Shown here one piece after another: positions 45,026 to 55,866 of a DNA stretch of 64,000 nt (position 1 is the first letter of the stretch; the number at the start of each line of letters is the position of its first letter). Made by a program: the position numbers and the translations under genes. Origin of the DNA: Micrasema longulum. Lineage: Eukaryota > Arthropoda > Insecta > Trichoptera > Brachycentridae. The DNA is taken from positions 124,001 through 188,000 of the forward strand of contig JAGVSM010003945.1 in NCBI GenBank assembly GCA_022494885.1. The letters are read 5' to 3'. A model generated the notes under the pieces. The model was not told the DNA's origin. It worked only from the letters and a program-made list of their open reading frames with translations, and ran no database searches.

Positions 45026-45268
45026 AAAATAGAATTAGAACCCTAAACGAGTGTTTTATGATGATTACTCTCGGGTAAAAATTCTGAAAAGTAAATCGAG
45101 TGAAGAAAAGTCCGCACCATAGAGTAGTTCGACTACAATGCTCGAAGTCCCGGGTTCATTCCTGGCAAGGTCTACATAAACTATTTGTTCATACGGCGGT
45201 TTTACATTGCAATATAGACTGATCACCTTAAATTCAAGCAACAGATGATCGAGATACGCTGCAACTAT
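45026..45268 (+). repeat. Composite SINE-1 with extra 5' unit
   Basis: ATAGAATTAGAACCCTAAAC and AAATCGAGTGAAGAAAAGTC head, tRNA-like middle with GTCCCGGGTTCATTCCTGG (box B), tail GATCGAGATACGCTGCA. Confidence 0.7.
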
Positions 45269-46551
45269 GTATGTTATAATGAAATTCCAAAAGAGAAATA
45301 TTTAAAATAGATAATAATAGCTTTTTAAAATCGAGAGATTAAATCAAAGGCCCAGAATTCCATATTTTCCTGTCTAAAATATTCTCCATAAGTATCATCT
45401 GTGTGTAATATGCTAATTCAAATAATAATGTATTTTAACAAACAGTAAACACGTTTATTTTATGCAAAATATTCGCGGAGCGATTCCTCAGACCGGACAT
45501 GCAAAATAGTATTTTTACTACGTTTATGAATATGTATGTTTATGAGTTCAGAGTTCAAGCGAATCTCCTGCAACCTACGACACGCCCACATTAATACGTC
45601 ATGTACATTACGATTAATTTCACTGATCTAGGCCAGCTCGCATTAACCACGCTATTAGCGAAAATGGACAAGAGATGAGTGATGATTGATTCTATTTTAA
45701 CTTACAAATGCATTTTTAAGACGATAATAGACTTCACGTATAAAATAGCTCATGGCAATAATTACCGCATTTTAAACTTCGAAATGGCAAACAGTGGACT
45801 ATCGCGTTTTATCCTCTAAGGCAGGTACAGATATTATTTAATTATTTTATGTACGATCAAGAGAAAGCTATATCAATATAATATACGTATGTACTTGTAG
45901 TAAAATGCAAAAATACATTATGTCAATTATACTACATTCAACAATTATTTTGATATTGTTGAAACAACAAAATCATCATAAATTCCTGAATTCGAACATG
46001 GAACTATATAGTGTTTGTATTGTGATTAACATAATTAATTAAACTTATGTTTATGGATAGATATGATTAGATACTAGGCACTAGGTCATGTTTATTTTGT
46101 TATATACAGGTAGAAGTTCTTTTTTTTTTTACGATTAATAAATATTTATACATCATTTCACCTGGTTAATTTGTTTTTAAAACTTAGAACACAGAAAATT
46201 ATTCATGCAGTTGTTTTAAGAAGAAAAAGTGTATTAATAATTGTTATTAAACAATACAGAATGATTACAATATTAGATTAGAAATATTACATTTTATTGT
46301 GTTGTTATTGTATAAATTTATAATTATATTGGTGGGCCTTGCGATTATTTTTATGTTACCGTTATAATGATTACAAATACTATTTTAAAAACATCTATTC
46401 TGTGAAGAGTAAATCAAAATATTTACTTTTCGTATGATTCTTGCGAGAAAATAAAACGAGTCTACTTATGTTTATGAAACTTAAAAAAAAACTGTTGATT
46501 TGCGGTTACAAAGTAAATGTGTTTGGATGGCTTTTTGTTTTGTAAACATAC
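45269..46551. other. Start of TBL2-like intron 2; no exon recognised
   Basis: The sequence beyond the exon 2 donor (minus strand) is AT-rich. I looked for the next WD-repeat exon, which should begin with the rest of an Asp codon and an R-T-hydrophobic-x-hydrophobic-W pattern, and did not find it here. Confidence 0.4.
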
Positions 46552-46758
46552 CTTCGTCACAGCTGATTAAATATTTTCCATTGCTGGAACAGTCCATGTT
46601 GAGGATCTTGCCGGTGTGACCCATGAGGTTGGTGGCGAGGTAAGGATGGCTAAAGGCTTCCTTGGTCTTCCAGCTAGCGGCCTGCTTCTTCTTGCTTTGC
46701 TTGCCAGCGGGAGCGGCGGGCGAAGTCTTCTCTTTCACTGAGGCAAGTGAAGCTTCAT
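46552..46758 (-). CDS. TBL2: TBL2-like WD40 protein, coding exon 2
   Basis: 207-bp exon between a TTTGTTTGCAG acceptor (ending 46759) and a GTATGT donor (from 46551). The frame in exon 1 phase reads EASLASVKEK, a Lys/Ala/Pro linker (KQSKKKQAASWKTKEAFSHP), then LMGHTGKILNMDCSSNGKYL and ISCDE. The last part is the first WD repeat; human TBL2 has the same S-S-N-G-K-Y-L block at this place. TBL2 (transducin beta-like 2) is an ER-membrane WD40 protein that associates with PERK under ER stress. The exon ends after one base of the next codon (G), which fits the Asp-Arg-Thr that follows in the family. Further WD-repeat exons are not recognised to the left. Confidence 0.85.
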
Positions 46759-47505
46759 CTGCAAACAAACGAACAAAATAATACACTCACTGTTAGAACT
46801 CCGATAATTGCGTCATTTATGGAACTTTTATTGTTGTGAAAATCGTGTGCCGGGGACAATTCTTTTCCTTCGAAAAGAAAATCAACGCAATACTCGTTAA
46901 CGATAGTTTATTTGTCCGGAGGTACCGTAAAAAAATGCCGTTAGAACTTTCACAACGCGAGACAGACATTCCGTCATAAAATATCAATCTCAACACGGAA
47001 TATCGCTACTGTAATAACGTCACAAAACACTCACTCGAACATTGACACTTTTAATTGATACGATCCTGGAGCCATTATTAATAATTACGACGTCGCGCCG
47101 CTCCCCGCTCCGCGTTGCTATTGTGGTACGAACACGTGCTCTCGGTCATGTGCGCCGAGAAATGTCAAATTGTAATTTTACCTTAAGTATTTACGATCTG
47201 AGAGATGGGAATTTATTTAGAAAGGGATTAACGCGTGGGATGCACCTCGGCAGCGGCTGCCGCGGACCATCGGAGAGATCTGACGAATGCTCCGTCGCGA
47301 CATAACCTGCGGTGATTATAGGTCAGAAAGACGTGTAACGGCGCATCTTGTTTCTTTTCAAAGGTGACAGATCAAACGTTCGACGGTGTAGCGGGAATTT
47401 ATGCGCGAGTTGTGATTTAAAAGCTAGAACACTATTTTCAAAACAAAACATCGTGATAGGCCGGTCCCCTAGATAAACAAAAATAATATTCTGTTGACAT
47501 CTTAC

Positions 47506-47647
47506 TTTTAACGGTGGTATCCTTTCGCGGCTCTTTAACCTTGCATAAATCCAATATGTATAATACCACCCGGATAAACACTGCCACTATAATAGTCACT
47601 ACAATATAATAAGTCCATGTTACGTTCCCGACACCGGTGTTTTCCAT
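47506..47647 (-). CDS. TBL2: TBL2-like WD40 protein, coding exon 1 (membrane anchor)
   Basis: Starts at the ATG at 47645-47647 (context CAAAATGG) and ends at 47506 before GTAAGA. It encodes 47 residues and one base. The only upstream in-frame Met codons belong to a GC-rich leader without similarity, so I take MENTGVGNV as the start. Residues about 15-33 (IVVTIIVAVFIRVVLYIL) form one membrane segment, matching the N-terminal anchor of TBL2. The basic/charged end (KVKEPRKDTT) would face the cytosol with the propeller. Donor phase 1 joins exactly to exon 2, across a 747-bp intron. The length of the anchor and linker is as expected for the family. Confidence 0.85.
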
Positions 47648-48300
47648 TTTGGACGCGAGTCTGACACGAGCCCACGACAAAACACGTTCGCGTAACGCGT
47701 TGCAACTGATCCTGCGCACGGCGCACTGATTCACTCGCTCGAGATTGGCCGACTGCAGCGACCGTAGCGGCTGGAACACGTAGCTCTCTTTAATGGCGGG
47801 AACGGCAAAAACAGACATCGAGCGGAGGCGCAAGTTCGGTCGCCGCTAGCCTTCATTCTACCGGTGTATGCACTTTCCTAGCTGCGATCTCTCGTGCTCC
47901 GCCTTCTGCCTTCCTGTATCTGACGCGCCGGACTGCTGATCGTCGCACACTGGACTAGACGAGCTCGAGCGGCTGGCGCAGACCAGACTTCTCTCTGTAG
48001 CCCCACCATCGCGGCCGCAGCAGGAGAGGGCAACGAATAAGATCGCGATAATAAAGATAGTACATACGGCCGCCGGGCGCCGCGTCGCTTTTCCGATGAG
48101 TACAATACGGAAAATCAAAATAACAAATCATAATATGCGTTCCACCGAGATCACGGGTAAATAGACAGAAAAGATAACGAAAAAGATATTTACTTGTTTC
48201 ATCATTTTGTCCGGAAATTGATCCAATGAGAGATCGCGCGGGAACTGCAACTAAAGCGCAAAAACACAACACAGCTTTTTTCTTCATATTCTACAGAAGC
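47648..48300 (-). promoter_or_regulatory. GC/CpG-rich 5' region of the TBL2-like gene
   Basis: This is the second GC-rich island in the window (CGGCCGCAGCAGG, GCCGCCGGGCGCCGCG). It lies immediately upstream of the TBL2 start and is likely to hold the promoter and 5' UTR. A possible small two-exon reading frame in it (48194-48287 joined to 47858-47994) is discussed as a finding. I cannot place the transcription start from sequence. Confidence 0.45.
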
Positions 48301-48887
48301 ACACTCAAGAAATACACATTTATCTGTTGATTCGAATCACAGAAATCGAGATCGCTAATAGTTAGTTAATTACGAGACGGTTGGCTCACGATTGATCGTG
48401 TGGTAGCAAAATGTTTCATTATCAACGAGCGAAGAACAAAGTGAAAATATCATGACTAATATGCCAAATAGTGGGAATTATGGCACACGTCAGCGCTGTA
48501 TTCCGTACACTAAGTTAGCGGGTTTTTGTTTCTTGTTAATTCGTGATGTGACATCATCCGGCTTTATTTTTAAATCACTCGGGACAGTTTATGTCTGGAT
48601 ACACAATAATTAACAACAATCAGAGCACGCGTACCGAGAGAAACAGACGATGAGTAGACAAGTAAAGAAATATGATGACGATTTGCGGGCAATACGACCC
48701 AATAAAGGTGTATTTCCCGGACCGCTCAATCGGATGTGTCTGACGTCACGCAATGTAATTCTGAAAACTGGCCGAAGTATTTCGAAGTAAAACGGCCATG
48801 TGATTCCCAAAGGTAAACTTCGGACGAATTTTGTATGTAGGTTAGTTAAAAATCTGTGAGTAATAATTCGTTCGTTGGAATATTATT
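48301..48887. other. No gene recognised; upstream of TBL2
   Basis: Mixed-composition intergenic sequence with a palindromic-looking GGTCTGACGT-type patch near 48740 but no coding or RNA gene that I recognise. Confidence 0.35.
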
Positions 48888-48965
48888 TGTCCGCCTCGTT
48901 ATGTAATGGTCAGCGCGTTTCCCTACCATTCAAGAGGTCTCGGGTTCGATTCGCGACATGGTTGA
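48888..48965 (+). repeat. SINE-1 head, plus orientation
   Basis: CCGCCTCGTTATGTAATGGT (box A) and GGTCTCGGGTTCGATTCGCG (box B), followed by an AT-rich body. The matching tail is at 49519-49607, 550 bp further on, so the SINE may be split by AT-rich DNA. Confidence 0.75.
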
Positions 48966-49518
48966 AATTAAATATTTTTTCAAATTTTTTATTAATTTTT
49001 CTTTTCTTTTCCTTATTTAGCTGGTTTAAAAAAAAAAGAATTTCTGAGGAACACTTTACTGTCTTTATATGCCATCGTATGTAGTATATATGTATTTCAT
49101 TAGTAAAAGCTGTTTTTTTTCTCAATAAACAAAATAAAAATAAATGAGAATATTTCATAGCCATCTGAAAAATAAGAGTTTTTTATGTATTATGTTTTTT
49201 TCTTTGCATTTTACAGTAGGTACATATGAGTTACAAATACATTTAAAAAATTCATTAATACAAAAAAAACCCACAAAGGCATGGCCTGTGTGGTTATACA
49301 TTTTATTTTCAAATCGAAATTAAGTCTACTGGAAGAATACGATAGATACCAAAAAGTTTAAAAATGAGTGCTAATATTAGAACACAAGTTTTTTGTCGCT
49401 AAAATTATAATAAAGGTATATTTTAGTCTTTTAAAAAATAAGCTATTTAAATCTGTTTTTTTATCGATAATTTCAACAAAATTTTAAATCGAAACCAATT
49501 CATATTATCAATCTCATG

Positions 49519-49607
49519 ATCACCGTACCTTCATGTAACAAAAACTTCGGATACTTTGCGATAAGTGTACCAATGCAGTGCCATATGCATCAATAGGTGC
49601 GGAAAAG
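49519..49607 (+). repeat. SINE-1 tail, plus orientation
   Basis: GATCACCGTACCTTCATGTA and ACCAATGCAGTGCCATATGC followed by TAGGTGCGGAAAAG: the standard SINE-1 3' end. Confidence 0.7.
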
Positions 49608-50060
49608 ATATTAAATTTTAATTTCACTATTTAATTAGAAATGAATTAACATAAATGTATATTTGTTATTTTTCTTTGATGTCATAAAATCTTAGTTTTT
49701 GAAGGCAATAAATTATTGTTGTGTTAATTTTATAGGACCAGTAAAATAGTAACAATCGCGTCACTCGCATGTCATATAAAAAAACGTATTTAAATTATCA
49801 TATTAATATTTTTACTGCCATATATCATCACATTGTTTCGACCAAGAAATTTTAAAACTTACCAAAAAAAGGAAATAAGAAAAATCTCCATAGGTATTTT
49901 AATTACATTTTTTAATAGTTTAAATAATACTGATTTGTTTGATTGCATACCTATATTGAATAGCAAAAAACAAACGTCATCAAAAATTTTATTTCATGGT
50001 CTCTGATCTAAAGACATGTTTTTATTTTATTTATTAACATTAATATACGTTTTAACACAC

Positions 50061-50150
50061 TTCAAATTATTTTTTATTTACTTTTACAAGTATCCCACTA
50101 AGCCGCTTTCTGTGGCTTGTTGGTGGAGATTTATACTAATACTAACTTTT
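50061..50150 (-). repeat. Dispersed repeat, inverted partner of 9241-9320
   Basis: Plus-strand ATCCCACTAAGCCGCTTTCT and GGCTTGTTGGTGGAGAT. No element identity. Confidence 0.55.
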
Positions 50151-51732
50151 ATAATATAACAAAAATTTTCAAAAACAATTCATGTACAGCTGGAAATATC
50201 AGTTATATAAATACAAATATTTTTTTGTTTTTTAAACTTACATACAAGAAAGAAAATAAGTTCAAAAAAATTCAAATGAAAAAGTTGCTGAATGCATAAA
50301 ATTAAATAGTCCCTTATGCTATTGTTATAAGTAAATTACAAAGCAGAAATAACCTTTTAAAATTGCTCAGTAAAAAAAAATATTATGAACTTTTTTTAAA
50401 ATTATTTGTAAACGTTGTGTTCACATATTATAATAATTTATGAACAATATCTAAACTTATCAAAATTGTAATTATTATCCCAATGCCTTGTGCATTATTT
50501 ATTGTTTGCGAAACAGAAAAAAAAACAGAATTATGACAGGTAATGAACTCTTATCTTGGCAGAACAAAAATTTTTTTTTACGTATTTAATGGTTGAAAAG
50601 TCTACAGATTTTTTTTGTCTGAATCGGAGTTTATTATGAATTGTAATAATCCAGTTGAGAATGGAAAATATGGCAAAGCCGTTTTAACTAAATGCTATAC
50701 TAAATGTGGTTCATGAGAAAAAAAGTCACGTGTATCCTACAGGATACATTGTCATGAAAAGGGTTAATAACTAGTGGCAGGTTAAATTAATTATAGTAAA
50801 AGTACGTAACAGAAAATAAAACGAAGCAAAACTAACTATTATACAGTTAACTTAAGAAGAGATTTTTGACGTTTGCACGCTCATGAAGTTCTGTAAATAT
50901 TGACAGTTAAGTGCAATAAACAAATGCCGTACATTATTGTTGAGACACCGCAATAGTGACGTTCCACCGCAAAACTTCACTATCGATCGACAATGTCGAC
51001 TTTATATTGAATTTCGAATTATGTTATGCGTGTTCATTTTGGAGTTTGCAATACGATTTATTAAAGTTAATAATCGATCATTTTGACGTTGAACTTATTT
51101 ATGCGCCAATAAAAATTATTGAACTTAAACTTAAAAAATAAAAGCTATTATGCGTGATGGTGACTGAAAACGAGACATGTTCACGAATTAATAACTTTAG
51201 CTCTATTTTTTCGCATTGCTCATTCCCACCACCCTCCCCATCCCCGGTAAACTTGCGTGATTACTCAGAGCATTCAGTTTTGTCTTGACGTTAATAAAGA
51301 AAAAAACAAGCGGAGTGTACGCTGTGATCATAATCTTTGATCCAAAAGATTTCATTTTCATTTCCTAGATTCTCATTGGCTTTCAGATACTGGTACTGAT
51401 TTCAATTTCAATTTATTTATTTTATGTACTTTATGTAAATTAAAAAAATATTTCAAGGCATACAGATAATGTGTTATGCCGCGTGGTCTAAAGCACTTCT
51501 CGCTTATCGGTTGTAGTTTTTTTTTAAAAACGACTGCCATTGGTTCAGATTATAGTCGCTGAAACGCAGTTCGACAAGTCATACTGCTCATAAATCAAGA
51601 AAATTATTGCCATCGAGTCCAATTAATTTTGTTAGTGAAGCTTAACTTTCAAAAGACTGTATTAAAAAATCCCTCTGTAAACAGTGATGTAACGTTGTGT
51701 TACATTAATCGAAAGCGACACATTTTGACAAG
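50151..51732. other. No gene recognised; probable LINE tail at 51405-51480
   Basis: AT-rich. A 16-bp palindrome GTATCCTACAGGATAC sits at about 50732-50747. Plus-strand TTTATTTATTTTATGTACTT near 51412 looks like an inverted LINE 3' end. Confidence 0.35.
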
Positions 51733-51822
51733 ATGTATGTGGAACAAGCTAGGAAGCTGGATAGACGCGTGTGGCGGTATATCCTCTCTGCCAACCCCTA
51801 CGGTGAAATGCTGTGATTGTAG
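51733..51822 (+). pseudogene. RTE-like LINE C-terminus, short fragment
   Basis: MYVEQARKLDRRVWRYILSA followed by NPYGEML and TGA. It parallels NVEETRNVCQDRRVWRSILY at the end of the larger copy at 52340-53203, so this is a second, nearly fully truncated insertion of a related LINE. Confidence 0.65.
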
Positions 51823-52339
51823 TCGTAGTATAAAAATAATCACATGATTGTTTTTCATAAATGAAAATTTATTATAAATAAGATATGTTATTTCAAATCT
51901 TTTATTCTATGTAGACTCGTGTGCCATTATAGCCACACTACGGTAAAAGCACTCCCTCCACAAAAAGAAAATCGGTTAAAAGACCGTAGGTCTTCTTATC
52001 GGTTTCGCTCATAATAAAGAGTTATGTTTTTTGTCTACAAACGAGTTACACCTTAAAAAAAACAATTTCACAAACGGCGATTTCCATTATATTTAACATA
52101 ACTGCTTTTATTGCCGCTTTCACTGTGATTTTAGCAAATTATATAGAAGGCTTTTGTCGGATATTGTCATTCTTCCTTATGACCATATTGCAAACATTAA
52201 TGGTAGCAAAAGCTGCGGTTACTGGTTTTAAATGCAGTTACAAAAGTCTATTTCCATTTTAGCATTTTGTATCAAATAACTTGACTTCGACGCCCTCACT
52301 AAAAAAATAATAGTCACATTATAGTGAACAATAATACAT

Positions 52340-53203
52340 TTTTAAAAAAATCAGTAAGCTGCTTGTTGTATGCTGATGATGAAGTTCTGTTAGCAAGCAG
52401 CAAGAATGATTTGCAACCAATAGTCTCTAGAATGTATGATGTATGCCTGGAGAGCGAATTAGCGATAAACGAAAGTAAGTCAAATGTGATGGTATTTGAA
52501 AGGGATAGTGAGGTTACTGACTGCATAATAAATGTAAACAACGAATGTCTCGAACAAGTAGAAGAATTTGTGTATCTGGGAACCATGTTTTCAAGAGATG
52601 AAAGAGTAGAAAAAGATGTTGAAAAGAGAGTGAATGCGGGCAACAAAATGAACGAAGCACTAACCACAGTAATTGCTAATAAGAATATGTCAATCGAAGC
52701 TAAACTGGCAGTGCGCAACGGAGTTTTAGTCCCAACACTTATGTATGAAAGTGAACCATGGAACTGGCAGAGGAAGGATGAAAGCCGAGTAAACGCGGTT
52801 GAAATGCGATCTCTTAGACTAATGTATGGGAAATCAATGTATGACAGGGTTACGAATGATGAAATCAGGCGAGAGTGTAAATCTGAGTTAAGTATAATTG
52901 ATAAGATTAAGAAAGGGTCTCTGAGATGGTTTGGTCACGTAGAATAAATAGACAACGAAAGAATGGGAAAACAAGTATACATGGCAAAAATGAAAGGTAA
53001 CGTGAGACGAGGACGACCAAAGAAGACGTGGCATGATCAGATAAACCAAAATCTTATGTCTGGTCATGTCAAAAGCAGACAGAACCGAAGGGAATGTATG
53101 AATGTGGAAGAAACTAGGAATGTATGCCAGGATAGACGAGTGTGGCGGTCCATTCTGTATGGTAATAGTAATGATACAAATAAAATAAAATCAAATAAAT
53201 ACC
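52340..53203 (+). pseudogene. RTE-like LINE, palm-to-C-terminus, nearly open
   Basis: A frame of about 285 codons with one stop (TAA at 52945-52947) begins in the RT palm: LLYADDEVLLASSKNDLQ contains the catalytic YADD (52368-52379). Next come LAINESKSNVMVF, VYLGTMFSRD, LAVRNGVLVPTLMYESE, AVEMRSLRLMYGKSMYDR and SLRWFGHVE. After the stop: RRGRPKKTWHDQI, RQNRRECMNVEE and DRRVWRSILYGN. This order is that of endonuclease-RT LINEs of the RTE group. The tail AATAAAATAAAATCAAATAA closes it at about 53203. The fingers and the endonuclease are missing. Confidence 0.85.
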
Positions 53204-53967
53204 TGGCTGCTGATATTGATACACTTTTTAATGATGGCGCCATATTACGAAACACGCGCATGGTAAAGTAGAGAATTATTTATCGAAGATAACTTTCACT
53301 TCACTTCTCGTCGGTACTTTCGTCCGCTTTTGTTCCTTTGATTTCACGCACCGTACTGACCGAGGGCCCTGTCATTCGCCAACTGATTCTAACTGAAGCC
53401 GACCATCCCTCGGTCCGCCAACTTACGGTCAAAATGGCAGGACAAAAACCGGCCAATCGCACCGGTTAATTACTTAGGGGTGAGCAATCGCTAATCGTAA
53501 TTAGAGACGAATCGACATCCGTCCTTATCGCTCTCGTGTCGAACAATGGACGATAAACGATTATCACATATTATTTATTATATTTACAAACTGTCAATTT
53601 CGCAACCTACCGATTTCAATAGAAAATATAGTTATTGGTGTTATTTTCGTAACTTTTTACCGTCACGGAGTATATACCTACATATGAATCAATCCTAGCT
53701 GACAAAGCAAAACTGTTTAATATAAATCACAATAAAACTGCAAAACAAACATATTTTTTAAATGATAATGCTCTTTTTCGATTTCATTTTCTAACTCAGT
53801 TGTTATTGTAAATTATAAAACAAGAGGCTACGAAAAAAAAACTTTTGAAAACGAATTGAGTGTAAAAAAAAGCACCTCAAACCGAGGCGTAATTTTATTT
53901 CTTGGATTTTCAATGTTTTTTTTTTAAGAAAAAATAAATATTTGCGTTTTTATGACTTACCCAAACA
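53204..53967. other. GC-richer block at 53330-53520, otherwise AT-rich
   Basis: No open frame of note in the GC-richer part (ACTGACCGAGGGCCCTGTC, CATCCCTCGGTCCGCCAAC). CCGAGGG and CCCTCGG lie about 50 bp apart and could pair, but I do not recognise an element. Confidence 0.35.
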
Positions 53968-54385
53968 TTCAATTTTATGGGCCATTTTCAACAAGTTGTA
54001 AATAACTCCCTATTAGAAAACTCATATCAAACACACACTCACCCTGTCCCTAAACCTACCCTCACACCCATATACAATCACATACATATATACATACCTA
54101 CCAAAACCATACTCCACTTTTTTACACACGCATCCTCACACAAAAAAAAACTCGCACACATGCACTTCGATTTGGCTTTATTTTGTGTTTTTTTTTTAAT
54201 GTTGTGTATATTTTTTTGTATTGCTGTTGTTTTTCTGAATAGACAATATTAAATTAAATTAAATTACATTAAACAAATTTAAATTAAATTAAAAAATGGG
54301 AATCTAGTTGGGGTAGAGTAGAATTCTAATCACGGACCTTTGAGCCGTGAGTCCGAGACACTAGCCACGAGACCACAACCCGTTT
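53968..54385 (-). repeat. SINE-3, minus orientation, split by an insertion
   Basis: The tail half (GGCCATTTTCAACAAGTTGT ...TATTAGAAAA) lies at 53968-54020. The head half (AATCTAGTTGGGGTAGAGTA ... CGAGACCACAACCCG) lies at 54299-54385. Removing about 270 bp restores a SINE-3 like that at 27689. Confidence 0.75.
54025..54290 (+). mobile_element. LINE 3'-end insertion inside SINE-3
   Basis: CA-rich sequence then a T-rich UTR, ending in a TTAAA/AAATT-type tail (AAATTAAATTAAATTACATT). It interrupts the SINE at TTAGAAAA and re-enters at TTAAAAAATGGG, a plausible A-rich target duplication. Confidence 0.6.
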
Positions 54386-54394
54386 TAAATTTAT

Positions 54395-54560
54395 TTGTTT
54401 ATTTATACAACATAATTATAATACAAGATATTTCTGCCATTTACATTACATGTTATTGAAAGAATGTTCATAATATAATACATACATAATAAATATTAAC
54501 CTACATATTTTTATCTTAGAGATTTTAAACATAATTATCGCAAATAAAATAAAATAACCA
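54395..54560 (-). repeat. Probable LINE 3' end, minus orientation
   Basis: Starts with TTTGTTTATTTATACAACAT and ends AAATAAAATAAAATAACC. Tail-like repeats are at both borders and no coding was seen. Confidence 0.4.
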
Positions 54561-54624
54561 ACTACAATACACAAATCATAACTATTTTATCCTCATCTAT
54601 TGATATTTTTTTCACCCACTATTC

Positions 54625-54800
54625 TTCAGGTCCTGCGTTCGATTCCTGGCAGGTCGGAAGTGGATTATGGGTAGTTTAGACTGCAATAGTTCCACTGGCA
54701 CCTGAAGCGTAAGATACCTTAATGTAACAAAATATCGAACTACGCTGCATTCGGTTTACCGATGCAATGCCTTATGCAACACTGGGTGCGGAAGAGGGAA
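54625..54800 (+). repeat. SINE-1, plus orientation, lacking box A
   Basis: Box B-like GCGTTCGATTCCTGGC, ACCTGAAGCGTAAGA, then AACTACGCTGCATTCGG and GATGCAATGCCTTATGCA. Confidence 0.75.
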
Positions 54801-54924
54801 TGATAACATTGAATTATTTGTAAAGTAAAATGTAATTATCTGTACGAAAATGCGCATATGTTCATGAAAATTTGAATTATCTTCGTCGGTAACCTGTAAT
54901 TAAAAATCCAACAAATTATACACA

Positions 54925-55735
54925 TGAATAACTTCTTCTCAGTCTCAATCCTGGGGATTGGTTTAGAGCAAAGTACTGCATCTTGTCCTCCACTGCTCTC
55001 TATTATCTGCAGCCCTCTTCAACTCAACATATGAGGCGCAGTTCAAATCCGCGCACACTTGCTTAAAATACTCCCGTCAATGTTGCCCTCTGTTATTTGT
55101 CCCCTCAGCCATTCCCTCTATTATGTCAGGCGGGAGACCCTTATGGCGCATAATGTGGCCGATCCATCGGACTCACCACTTTGAGATAGTTTCGATTAGG
55201 TGCCTTCCTTCTTCGGTTCTGCGGAGAACCTCGTCGTTAGTGATGTGGTCTCTCCAGGAAACTCCTAATATTCTTCTGCAGCTCCACATCTCAAAGGCCT
55301 CTAATCTTTTTTTTATCTCTTTCGGTAAGGCACCATATCTCAAAACCGTACATCAATATGCTCCATACATATGTCTCGGCAAGTTGCCTGCGGAGTTATA
55401 GGTTTATGTTATTTGACCCGAAAATCTTTAATTTTTTGTTGAACACAAGCCTTGCTCGATGTATACGGCAGTCGACTTCTCTTTTTGTTCTGCCATTCCA
55501 GGTGATCCTGCTTCCAGGGTACACAAACCCTTTCGTGTTTTTTAGAGTTGCTCCTAACATTGCTACAATTATTTGCTACTCATTACGGGCCTCAATCATC
55601 ATTTTAGTTGTGCTCCTGTTTATTTTCATATTATATTTGTTGTTTAATACATTCTCCATGGATATCAGAGCCTCAGTGAGCTTCATAGAATTACTTAAAC
55701 AAACCAATTATACACAAGTTGACTTTTCATTGTAA
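54925..55735 (-). pseudogene. LINE RT C-terminal half, minus strand (RTE/Proto2-like)
   Basis: Minus-strand pieces in order: LTEALISMENVLNNKYNMKI, ARLVFNKKLKIFGSNN, LAETYVWSILMYGFEIWCL, then RILGVSWRDHITNDEVLRRT, VRWIGHIMRHKGLPPDIIEG. These are the RT thumb 'T....S.L.YG.E.W.L' motif and the 'W.D.ITN.EVLRR......W.GH..RH..L...I.EG' C-terminal block of endonuclease-RT LINEs. Several stops and frame changes make it a dead copy. It is a different family from the 52-kb element. Confidence 0.75.
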
Positions 55736-55825
55736 TACGGGCCAGCTCACGTTTTATTACGACTGATCACCTAACCTTTTCTCAGTTCTCGATGACTATT
55801 GACTTTAAACTCTTATTCTTTTGTC

Positions 55826-55866
55826 AATGAAGAAGTTCAGTGCTACGGAAAATTGGGTATGGCAAA
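55826..55866 (+). repeat. CAATGAGG-end MITE stub
   Basis: CAATGAAGAAGTTCAGTGCT followed by ACGGAAAATTGG matches only the left end of the family at 34445. The rest is gone or unrecognisable. Confidence 0.5.

Noticed and set aside
52314..52718. Minus-strand open frame of 134 codons
   Set aside because: Shadow of the RT palm frame with YADD on the plus strand.
55123..55735. Plus-strand open frames of 92 and 125 codons
   Set aside because: The conserved protein motifs are on the minus strand (LINE RT), so the plus-strand frames are shadows.
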